Part shown: in pieces, positions 6,665 to 13,107 of the stretch
Position numbering within the stretch: the first letter of the stretch is position 1
Layout: the number at the start of each line of letters is the position of its first letter
DNA from: Pseudomonadota bacterium
GTDB lineage: Bacteria > Pseudomonadota > Gammaproteobacteria > Burkholderiales > Burkholderiaceae_D
Length of the DNA: 17,265 nt
NCBI GenBank assembly: GCA_023392035.1
Contig: JAEVZY010000238.1
Coordinates: 1 to 17,265, forward strand
Direction of reading: 5' to 3'
Position numbers and translations under genes: made by a program
The notes under the pieces: model-generated
What the model was told of the DNA's origin: nothing
Seen by the model: the letters and a program-made list of their open reading frames with translations, nothing else
The model's database searches: none

Positions 6665-7891
6665 TTAATCCGAGGGCAGGAAGATTTGCTGCAAGTCGTT
6701 CAGGAAGCGCTGTCCCAGCTCGGTGGGCGCGATGCGCGCGTGGTCACGGGTGAGCAGGCCGCGCCGCTCGGCCTCATCCAGCTGCGCGTCGATGGCGGAA
6801 ATCGGCAGCCCGGTTCTCTCCCCAAACAGGTTCACCGCAAAGCCCTCCTGCAAGCGCAAGGCGTTGAGCATGAATTCAAATCCCAGTTCCCTGCGTCCGA
6901 TTTCGTTCGACTCGGCCACGGCATTGCCGGCCAAGGCGTGTTCCATGAACGAAGCCGGTTGCTTGAAGCGCGCCTGGCGCAAGATGCGATGCGGGAAGGA
7001 CAGCTTGGAATGGGCGCCGGCACCGATGCCGAGATAGTCGCCGAACTCCCAGTAGTTCAGGTTGTGGCGCGCGCGGTGACCGGGCCGCGCATAGGCTGAA
7101 ACCTCATAGTGTTCATAGCCGGCACCGCGCATGTGGGCTTCGATCAGGTCCTGCATCTCGGCGCTTTCATCCTCGTCCGGCAAGGGCGGCGGATATTTGG
7201 CGAAGACCGTGTTCGGCTCCATCGTCAGGTGATACAGCGACAAATGCGGCGGCGCGTAGGACAGCGCCGTCTCCAGGTCCTGGCGCGCCTCCTGCAGCGT
7301 CTGGCGCGGCAAGGCATACATCAGGTCGAGATTGAAGTTGTCGAAGGTGCTGGCGGCGATTTCCACCGCTTGCCGCGCCTGGGTCTCATCATGAATGCGG
7401 CCCAGCGCCTGCAGGTGCCCGGCGTTGAAACTCTGTATGCCCACCGACAGCCGGTTGATGCCGCTGGCGCGAAACGACTTGAACTTGGCTGCTTCAAAGG
7501 TGCCGGGGTTGGCTTCCATGGTGATTTCCGCGGCGCCATCCAGCGGCAGCAGACTGCGCAGATCGGACAGCAAGCGGTCCAGCCCGGCGGCCGACATCAG
7601 GCTGGGCGTGCCGCCGCCGATGAAGACGGTGTAGATCTTGCGGCCCCAGATCAGCGGCAACGCCGCTTCCAGATCGGCGCGCAGGGCGCGCAAATACTCA
7701 TCTTCCGGAAAACCGTTGGCGGCTTCGTGCGAATTGAAATCGCAATACGGACACTTGCGCACGCACCAGGGAAAATGCACATACAGCGACAGCGGCGGCA
7801 TCGCCGGCAGGCTGATCAGCCCCGGCTGCAGATAGGCTTCAACCGGCTTCAGGGTGGCGGGGGCGGCGCCCAGCGGCTTGACGGGAATCAT
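6665..7891 (-). CDS. hemW: Heme chaperone HemW (radical SAM)
   Basis: A 408-residue radical SAM protein with CVRKCPYC at residues 43-50 (C43, C47, C50 bind the 4Fe-4S cluster), a GGGTPS S-adenosylmethionine motif, and HNLNYW, the HNxxYW signature that separates HemW from coproporphyrinogen dehydrogenase HemN. HemW binds heme and is thought to deliver it to respiratory proteins; it does not perform the HemN reaction. The C-terminal 100 residues are the HemN_C-type domain. ATG 7891 overlaps the stop of rdgB (ATGA), indicating translational coupling. An internal Met31, just before PPLSLYVHFPW, is the alternative start. It is the last gene of the kinase-phosphatase-rph-rdgB-hemW operon. Confidence 0.95.
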   Translation of the reverse strand: MIPVKPLGAAPATLKPVEAYLQPGLISLPAMPPLSLYVHFPWCVRKCPYCDFNSHEAANGFPEDEYLRALRADLEAALPLIWGRKIYTVFIGGGTPSLMSAAGLDRLLSDLRSLLPLDGAAEITMEANPGTFEAAKFKSFRASGINRLSVGIQSFNAGHLQALGRIHDETQARQAVEIAASTFDNFNLDLMYALPRQTLQEARQDLETALSYAPPHLSLYHLTMEPNTVFAKYPPPLPDEDESAEMQDLIEAHMRGAGYEHYEVSAYARPGHRARHNLNYWEFGDYLGIGAGAHSKLSFPHRILRQARFKQPASFMEHALAGNAVAESNEIGRRELGFEFMLNALRLQEGFAVNLFGERTGLPISAIDAQLDEAERRGLLTRDHARIAPTELGQRFLNDLQQIFLPSD

Positions 7892-8472
7892 TGCAGTTTC
7901 CTGACCAGCTCGCGCAAGGCCTTTCCGCGATGTGACAGCGAATTTTTCTGTTCGGAAGTCAATTCAGCCGCGGTCAATCCCAGTGCCGGCAACAAGAAAA
8001 ACGGATCGTAGCCAAAGCCATTGGACCCGCGCGGCGTGGCAATGATTTCACCGTCCCAGCGCCCTTCCGCAATCACCGGCTGCGGATCTTCTGCGTGGCG
8101 CACGAATACCAGCACGCAATAGTAATAGGCCGATTTGTCGGCATGCGGCGCCAGGTCGGCCAGCAGTTTTTCATTGTTGCGCGCATCCGATTTCGGCTCG
8201 CCGGCATAGCGCGCCGAATACACGCCGGGCGCACCGCGCAGCGCATTCACACACACGCCGGAATCATCCGCCAGGGCCGGCAGGCCGGTGATGGCGGCCG
8301 CATGCCTGGCCTTGGCCAGGGCGTTTTCAACGAAGGTGCAATGCGGCTCTTCGGCCTCGGGCACGCCCAGCTCGCCCTGGGCTTTCAGAACGAAGCCCAG
8401 GGGCGCCAGCAACTGTCCGAATTCGCGCAGCTTGCCGGCGTTGTTGGATGCCAGAACCAATTCACGACTCAT
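7888..8472 (-). CDS. rdgB: dITP/XTP pyrophosphatase RdgB (Ham1 family)
   Basis: A 194-residue non-canonical purine NTP pyrophosphatase. SNNAGKLREF (residues 9-18) is the family's nucleotide-binding start, ADDSG (D69, D70) supplies catalytic and metal-binding acids, GSNGFGYDP is the substrate loop, and SHRGKAL closes the site. It hydrolyses dITP, ITP and XTP to monophosphates in the cytoplasm, keeping deaminated purines out of DNA and RNA. ATG 8472 is chosen over a TTG at 8490 because the conserved region begins at once after it and it leaves a 14-bp gap to rph. The 3' end overlaps hemW by four bases. Confidence 0.96.
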   Translation of the reverse strand: MSRELVLASNNAGKLREFGQLLAPLGFVLKAQGELGVPEAEEPHCTFVENALAKARHAAAITGLPALADDSGVCVNALRGAPGVYSARYAGEPKSDARNNEKLLADLAPHADKSAYYYCVLVFVRHAEDPQPVIAEGRWDGEIIATPRGSNGFGYDPFFLLPALGLTAAELTSEQKNSLSHRGKALRELVRKLQ

Positions 8473-8486
8473 CTCAGCGACTCGTC

Positions 8487-9215
8487 TCAAGCCAGGCCCA
8501 ACGTCGACTTTTGCAGGCGGATCAATTGCGCAATGCCCTGCTCGCCCAGGTCCATCAGTCGATTGAGCGTGGCGCGATCGAAGGTCTGGCCCTCGGCCGT
8601 GCCCTGCACTTCAACGAACTTGCCGCTCTCGGTCATGACGATGTTCATGTCGGCGCCGCAATCGGAGTCTTCCGGATAATCCAGGTCCAGCACCGGCACG
8701 CCCTGCACCACGCCCACCGAAACGGCGGCGATGAATTCGATCAGGGGAATGCGCGCCAGCTTGCCGTCGGCCACCAGTTTGGAGCACGCATCGTAGGCGG
8801 CCACCATGGCGCCGGTGATGGAGGCGGTGCGGGTGCCGCCATCGGCTTGCAGCACGTCGCAATCCAGCTGCAGGGTGCGCTCGCCGAGGGCGGAAAGATC
8901 GAAGGCGGCGCGCATCGAGCGGCCGATCAGGCGCTGGATTTCCTGGGTGCGGCCGGATTGCTTGCCGCGCGCCGCTTCGCGGTCCATGCGGCTGTGGGTG
9001 GAGCGCGGCAGCATGCCGTATTCGGCCGTCATCCAGCCCTGGCCGCGACCCTTGAGGAAAGGCGGCACTTTCTCGTCCACGCTGGCGGTGCACAGCACGC
9101 GGGTATCGCCGAATTCGATCAGCACCGAACCTTCGGCATGGCGGGTGTAATGGCGGGTGATGCGCACGTCGCGCAAAGCATCCACGGCGCGCTGGCTGGA
9201 ACGCGTAAAGGTCAT
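8487..9215 (-). CDS. rph: Ribonuclease PH
   Basis: A 242-residue phosphorolytic 3'-5' exoribonuclease that trims tRNA 3' ends using inorganic phosphate; it works as a hexamer. GRTQEIQRLIGRS carries the phosphate-binding Arg, and DLDYPEDSDCGADMNIVMT carries the two catalytic acids around the second Asp pair. Length matches E. coli RNase PH (238) and there is no truncation like that of E. coli K-12. AGGA lies about eight bases before ATG 9215, and the PP2C gene stops 14 bp upstream. The pairing with rdgB is widespread in bacteria. Confidence 0.97.
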   Translation of the reverse strand: MTFTRSSQRAVDALRDVRITRHYTRHAEGSVLIEFGDTRVLCTASVDEKVPPFLKGRGQGWMTAEYGMLPRSTHSRMDREAARGKQSGRTQEIQRLIGRSMRAAFDLSALGERTLQLDCDVLQADGGTRTASITGAMVAAYDACSKLVADGKLARIPLIEFIAAVSVGVVQGVPVLDLDYPEDSDCGADMNIVMTESGKFVEVQGTAEGQTFDRATLNRLMDLGEQGIAQLIRLQKSTLGLA

Positions 9216-9229
9216 CGGTTTGTCCTGCT

Positions 9230-10165
9230 TCAGGTCTTGTTGGTCAGGCGCGAGGATTTCTCGATCGCATCGCGAATTTCTTCGATCGCCTTTTCGATTT
9301 CGGTGTCGGAAAACACATCCGCCCCTTCCAGGTCGGCGTGGCGCGGCGCCTGGATAGTGGTCCCCAAGCTGCCGCTGGGCAGGGCTTCGGTCAGGATGGT
9401 AGTCGAGTTCAGCAGGTCGGCGCCACTGGCGCCTTCCCAGGCCACGCCCAGGGCGGTGACATTATCACTTCTGCGCCCGGCTATGCGGGCCGCGCTGTGC
9501 ACCAGTTCCGGCACCGCTTTCATGACGGTATTGTCGCGCAGGGTGCGCGCCAGGATGTCTTCCGGCACTACCGACCACAGGCCGTCGGAGCAAAGAAAAA
9601 GTATATCGCCCGGCTGCAGCGCGACGCGACGGCCGATATCGATCAGCGGATCGGAAGGCGCGCCCAGGCAATTGAAGATCTTGTTGCGGTCCGGATGGCT
9701 GGCACGCTCGGAGGCATTGGCCTTGCCCTGGGCAATCAGCATTTCCAGGCGCGAATGGTCGCGGGTGCGCGCCAGGATTTCGCCGCCGCGCATCCAGTAC
9801 AGTCTGGTGTCGCCGCAATGCGCCCACAGCGCCTGGCCGTTTTGCACCACGCAAGCCACCATGGTGGTGCGCGGCGTTTCGGGCAGGTTGTTGAGCGCGC
9901 GGTAGCGATGGATTTCGCGATGCGCGGCCAGCATGCCCTGCTCCAGAAAGCGCTCGGGATCGGGCAGATGATCGCGCGCCGATTCCTGGAAGCGCGACGC
10001 CATGGTCTGCAGGGCAATGGTGGCGGCGGCATCGCCTTCGATATGGCCGCCCATGCCGTCGGCCAGAAGCAGCAGCAAGGCATCGCGCGTGTAGCAATAA
10101 CCCATGCGATCCTGGTTGGCCTGGCGGGCGCCGATGTGGCTTTCCTGATATACCGAGAAACGCAT
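9230..10165 (-). CDS. PP2C-family Ser/Thr protein phosphatase
   Basis: A 311-residue cytoplasmic PPM/PP2C metallophosphatase. Motifs in order are QDRMG (18-22), ADGMGGH (D36, G37 metal ligands), HCGDTRLYW (116-124), RDHS (135-138), LCSDGLW (D194) and SDNVTALG (D234, N235), so all metal-binding acids of the bacterial family are present. It removes phosphate from Ser/Thr residues. The kinase gene 23 bp upstream on the same strand is the obvious partner. Residues 245-311 form a C-terminal extension past the catalytic domain, ending in a charged probable helix (TEIEKAIEEIRDAIEKSS) of unknown role. No membrane segment is visible. Start ATG 10165 places residues 1-20 exactly on the family N-terminus; its ribosome binding site is poor, suggesting coupling to the kinase gene. 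Confidence 0.93.
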   Translation of the reverse strand: MRFSVYQESHIGARQANQDRMGYCYTRDALLLLLADGMGGHIEGDAAATIALQTMASRFQESARDHLPDPERFLEQGMLAAHREIHRYRALNNLPETPRTTMVACVVQNGQALWAHCGDTRLYWMRGGEILARTRDHSRLEMLIAQGKANASERASHPDRNKIFNCLGAPSDPLIDIGRRVALQPGDILFLCSDGLWSVVPEDILARTLRDNTVMKAVPELVHSAARIAGRRSDNVTALGVAWEGASGADLLNSTTILTEALPSGSLGTTIQAPRHADLEGADVFSDTEIEKAIEEIRDAIEKSSRLTNKT

Positions 10166-10188
10166 CTTGTGGGCCTATGGGTTGGAGT

Positions 10189-11199
10189 TCAGTTGCGATG
10201 CTCGTGTTCGGGCGGCAGCTCCGCCGCCTGGCCGCCGCCAAGTCCCAGCGCGGCGCGCACGGTGGCCAGCAGGCCGCGCTTGTGGGCCACGGCCACGCCG
10301 GGCATGGGGATCTCGGATTGCTGCACCGCCTTTTGCAGGGCGAACACGCTTTGCGGGCGCTTCAAGGGATCCATCATCAAGGACCAGCGGATCACATCCA
10401 CCAGCCGCGGCGAATACATTTCCTTCAGGCGCTCGTAATGGCCGTCCATGCGGTCGTTGGCCTTGCGCTGGTCGGCCGGTTGCGGCGGCGCGCCCACCAT
10501 GCAGGCAAACATCGATGCGCCGATGCTGTAGATGTCGGTCCACGGGCCGAGGTTGCCGTTCTTCTGGTACAGCTCGGGCGGCGCGAAGCCCGGCGTGTAC
10601 ATCGGATACAGCTTGGGACTGTCCTCGCGCAAGGCCTGGCGCGAGGCGCCGAAGTCGAGCAGGATCGGCGTGCCATCCATGCGCAGGTAGATGTTGGCCG
10701 GCTTCAGGTCCAAATGCAGCAGCTTGTTGGCATGCACTTCGCGCAAGCCGTTCATGACCTGGTTGAACATCTTGCGGATGAAGCGTTCAGACACCAGCGG
10801 CTTTTCGCCCTTCTCGCGGCGGCGCAGGATGTGGTCCTGCAGCGAGCGTCCGGACTCGTAGGCCATCACCATGTACACGGTTTCATTGGCGCGGAAAAAA
10901 TTCACCACCGACACCACGTTGGGATGCGAGATGCGCGCCAGCGCCCTGCCCTCGTCGAAAAAACACTTGAGGCCGATGCGAAACACCGGCAGGTTTTCCG
11001 GCGCGATGATGGGCGACAGCTCGCCCGGCTGACGCAATGCCAGCGAGCTGGGAAGGTATTCCTTGATGGCGACGGCATTGCCGTCTTCATCGTGTGCCAG
11101 ATAGACAATCGAGAACCCGCCCGATGCAATCTTCTTTACAATGCGATATCCGGCGATGTCCAGACCGTCCGGCAGATGGGCGTTGGTTTGCGCGGCCAT
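10189..11199 (-). CDS. Eukaryotic-like Ser/Thr protein kinase
   Basis: A 336-residue Hanks-type kinase. The glycine loop is IASGGFSIVY (24-33), the ATP lysine K46 lies in VAIKEY, the alpha-C Glu is probably E83, the catalytic loop is HLDLKPAN (162-169, D164), and DFG is 182-184. PPEL replaces the usual APE and a DxxS helix-F motif (DIYSIGAS) follows. The Arg of the usual HRD is Leu163, so this is a non-RD kinase, a class generally less dependent on activation-loop phosphorylation. No PASTA, FHA or membrane segment is seen; residues 300-336 are a low-complexity tail. ATG 11199 begins just ahead of the N-lobe; longer frames to 11277 or 11295 run into the promoter region and yicC start. It heads an operon with PP2C, rph, rdgB and hemW. 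Substrates unknown. Confidence 0.92.
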   Translation of the reverse strand: MAAQTNAHLPDGLDIAGYRIVKKIASGGFSIVYLAHDEDGNAVAIKEYLPSSLALRQPGELSPIIAPENLPVFRIGLKCFFDEGRALARISHPNVVSVVNFFRANETVYMVMAYESGRSLQDHILRRREKGEKPLVSERFIRKMFNQVMNGLREVHANKLLHLDLKPANIYLRMDGTPILLDFGASRQALREDSPKLYPMYTPGFAPPELYQKNGNLGPWTDIYSIGASMFACMVGAPPQPADQRKANDRMDGHYERLKEMYSPRLVDVIRWSLMMDPLKRPQSVFALQKAVQQSEIPMPGVAVAHKRGLLATVRAALGLGGGQAAELPPEHEHRN

Positions 11200-11228
11200 G
11201 GTGGCGAGGTAATGGCGAAGCTCGCAGG

Positions 11229-11258
11229 ATTGTGTCGGACATTGCGCCTTTTTGTAAA
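11229..11258 (-). promoter_or_regulatory. Candidate promoter of the kinase operon
   Basis: The minus strand reads TTTACA (11258-11253), 18 bases, then CACAAT (11234-11229): five of six and four of six matches to sigma-70 consensus. Transcription would begin near 11222, giving a leader of about 23 nt to ATG 11199. Confidence 0.45.
11230..11258 (+). promoter_or_regulatory. Candidate promoter of the yicC-gmk-rpoZ-spoT group
   Basis: The plus strand reads TTGTGT (11230-11235), 17 bases, then TGTAAA (11253-11258), a weak sigma-70 match occupying almost the same bases as the minus-strand candidate. If both work, polymerases for the two operons would compete for the same DNA. Inference only. Confidence 0.3.
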
Positions 11259-11278
11259 GAAGAAACCGAGGAGTCATT

Positions 11279-12166
11279 TTGACAATCAGCAGCATGACCG
11301 GCTATGCAGTGGCCACCCGTGACAGCGCGCTGGGCACCGTGACGATCGAGCTGAAGAGCGTGAATTCCCGCTTTCTTGACCTGCAGTTCCGCATCAATGA
11401 CGAACTGCGCGCGGTCGAACCGGCGCTGCGTGAAGCCATCACCCAGGGCGTCGCCCGCGGCAAGGTGGAATGCCGGGTCAGCTTCGGCCGCAAGTCGGCC
11501 GAAAGCGGCCAGGCGCTCAACATGGCCATGCTGGAGTCGCTCTCGCGCATGCAGCTGCAGGCGCGTCAGATTTTTCCGGATGCGCAGTTGCTGAGCGTGG
11601 CTGAATTGCTGCGCTGGCCGGGCGTGATGGAAGAAGCCCAATCCAGCCAGGAAGCTCTCCAAACCGAAATCATGGCGGTGCTGGCCGAGGCCATGTCGGC
11701 CTTTGTCGAATCGCGCCAGCGCGAAGGCGCGGCCCTGCAGGCCATGCTGCTGTCGCGCGTGGAAGAGATGGAAAAGATCGTCGAGCGCATCACGCCGTTG
11801 ATGCCGCAGGCAGTCGCCGGCTTCCAGCAGAAAGCCATGGAACGCATGCGCGAAGCGCTGGCCGGCATTGAAGGCAAGGTGCAGGACGAAGCCATGGAGC
11901 GCGTGCGCCAGGAAGTCACGCTGTACGGCGTCAAGCTCGACGTGGCCGAAGAACTCACCCGCCTGTCGGCCCACTTGAAAGAAACCCGTGCCATCCTGGC
12001 GCGCGGCGGCCAGACCGGCAAGCGGCTGGACTTCATGATGCAAGAGCTCAATCGCGAAGCCAACACGCTCGGCTCCAAGGCCGCGCTGAAAGAACTGTCC
12101 GATGCATCGATGGCGCTCAAGCTGCTGATCGAGCAGATGCGCGAACAAGTGCAGAACCTGGAATGA
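11279..12166 (+). CDS. yicC: YicC/YloC-family endoribonuclease
   Basis: A 295-residue protein with the family's N-terminal MTGYA (residues 6-10) and ELKSVNSRFLDLQFRI, and the C-terminal DUF1732 block RLDFMMQELNREAN (249-262). The central region is rich in charged helices. E. coli YicC has been described as an endoribonuclease acting in small-RNA turnover; this assignment is by family. The start is a TTG at 11279, chosen because GAGGAG (11268-11273) lies five bases before it and the family begins with a short stretch before SSMTGYA; the ATG at 11294 is too close to the conserved residues. The stop overlaps the gmk start (ATGA). yicC next to gmk is a widely conserved order. Confidence 0.94.
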   Translation: MTISSMTGYAVATRDSALGTVTIELKSVNSRFLDLQFRINDELRAVEPALREAITQGVARGKVECRVSFGRKSAESGQALNMAMLESLSRMQLQARQIFPDAQLLSVAELLRWPGVMEEAQSSQEALQTEIMAVLAEAMSAFVESRQREGAALQAMLLSRVEEMEKIVERITPLMPQAVAGFQQKAMERMREALAGIEGKVQDEAMERVRQEVTLYGVKLDVAEELTRLSAHLKETRAILARGGQTGKRLDFMMQELNREANTLGSKAALKELSDASMALKLLIEQMREQVQNLE

Positions 12167-12834
12167 GCGTCCCCGCAATGAACAAACCCGCACCCTTGGT
12201 GCCTGGCCCGTCCGGCAGCCTGTTTGTGGTGGCTGCGCCCTCGGGCACGGGCAAGTCGAGCCTGGTCAATGCCTTGCTGGCGCAGGACTCCGGCATTCGT
12301 CTGTCGATCTCCTACACCACCCGCGCGCCGCGTCCCGGCGACCAGCATGGACGCGAATATTTTTTCGTCTCGGTGGAAGAATTCCTGCAGCGGCGCGACG
12401 CCGGCGAATTTCTCGAATCGGCCGAAGTGCATGGCAACTACTACGGCACCTCGCGCCTGCAGATCGCCGAGCAGATGCAGGCCGGCACCGACGTCCTGCT
12501 GGAAATCGATTGGCAAGGCGCGCAGCAGGTGCGCAAGCAGTTTCCGCAAACCGTCGGCATTTTCATCCTGCCGCCATCGATTGATGCGCTGGAAGAGCGC
12601 CTGAAGAAACGCGGCAAGGATGAAGCGCATGTGATCACGCGCAGACTGCTTGCAGCCGGCGGCGAGATGGCCCATGCCCCGGAGTTCGACTATGTTATTA
12701 TCAATCAAGAGTTTGCGACGGCTTTGTCAGAACTGGCTGCAATCGTGAAAGCCACGCGTTGTCGCTTTGCGCAGCAGTCGGCCCGCAATGCCGCCCTGTT
12801 CACCATGCTGGGCATCCACGCAAACCCGACCTGA
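12163..12834 (+). CDS. gmk: Guanylate kinase
   Basis: A 223-residue P-loop kinase that phosphorylates GMP or dGMP to the diphosphate with ATP, essential for GTP and (p)ppGpp supply. APSGTGKSSL (residues 25-34) is the Walker A loop. SYTTRAPRPGDQHGREYFFV is the GMP-binding region, EVHGNYYGTS follows, and LLEIDWQGAQQVR is the Walker-B-like strand. ATG 12163 overlaps the yicC stop by four bases; a second in-frame ATG at 12178 would shorten it by five residues, and the sequence does not settle which is used. rpoZ begins 20 bp downstream, so the genes are co-transcribed. Confidence 0.97.
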   Translation: MSVPAMNKPAPLVPGPSGSLFVVAAPSGTGKSSLVNALLAQDSGIRLSISYTTRAPRPGDQHGREYFFVSVEEFLQRRDAGEFLESAEVHGNYYGTSRLQIAEQMQAGTDVLLEIDWQGAQQVRKQFPQTVGIFILPPSIDALEERLKKRGKDEAHVITRRLLAAGGEMAHAPEFDYVIINQEFATALSELAAIVKATRCRFAQQSARNAALFTMLGIHANPT

Positions 12835-12854
12835 AAGAACACCCTGGAGTACAA

Positions 12855-13058
12855 ATGGCCCGTATCACCATTGAAGATTGCCTCGACACCATCTCCAACC
12901 GTTTTGAATTGACCTTGTGCGCCACCTATCGCGCCCGTCAATTGCTGCAAGGCCATACGCCCAAAGTCGACGCCAAGGACAAAGCCACCGTGCTGGCGCT
13001 GCGCGAAATCGCCGCCAAGCAAGTCGGCAAGGAAATGCTGAAAAAAGTACCGACCTGA
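12855..13058 (+). CDS. rpoZ: RNA polymerase omega subunit
   Basis: A 67-residue protein starting MARITIEDCLDTISNRFELT, the conserved omega N-terminus, with the helix region ALREIAAKQVGKEM. Omega clamps the C-terminus of beta-prime and, with beta-prime, forms one of the (p)ppGpp binding sites on RNA polymerase in Proteobacteria. E. coli omega has 91 residues; 67 is the usual betaproteobacterial length and not a truncation. TGGAG (12845-12849) precedes ATG 12855. It lies between gmk and spoT, linking the target of ppGpp with the enzyme that makes it. Confidence 0.97.
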   Translation: MARITIEDCLDTISNRFELTLCATYRARQLLQGHTPKVDAKDKATVLALREIAAKQVGKEMLKKVPT

Positions 13059-13107
13059 TTCCTGCTTCCTCAGAACATTTGGGCCATGGGGCCGGTCTGT
13101 CGAACAT

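Noticed and set aside
6420..6668. 82-codon plus-strand open frame with VRFELTDGCPSAVFKTAGLN
   Set aside because: It is the reverse complement of tRNA-Ser read as protein, a well-known false gene in annotations.
8448..9905. 485-codon plus-strand open frame opposite rph and PP2C
   Set aside because: Antisense shadow; both genes on the minus strand carry complete motifs.
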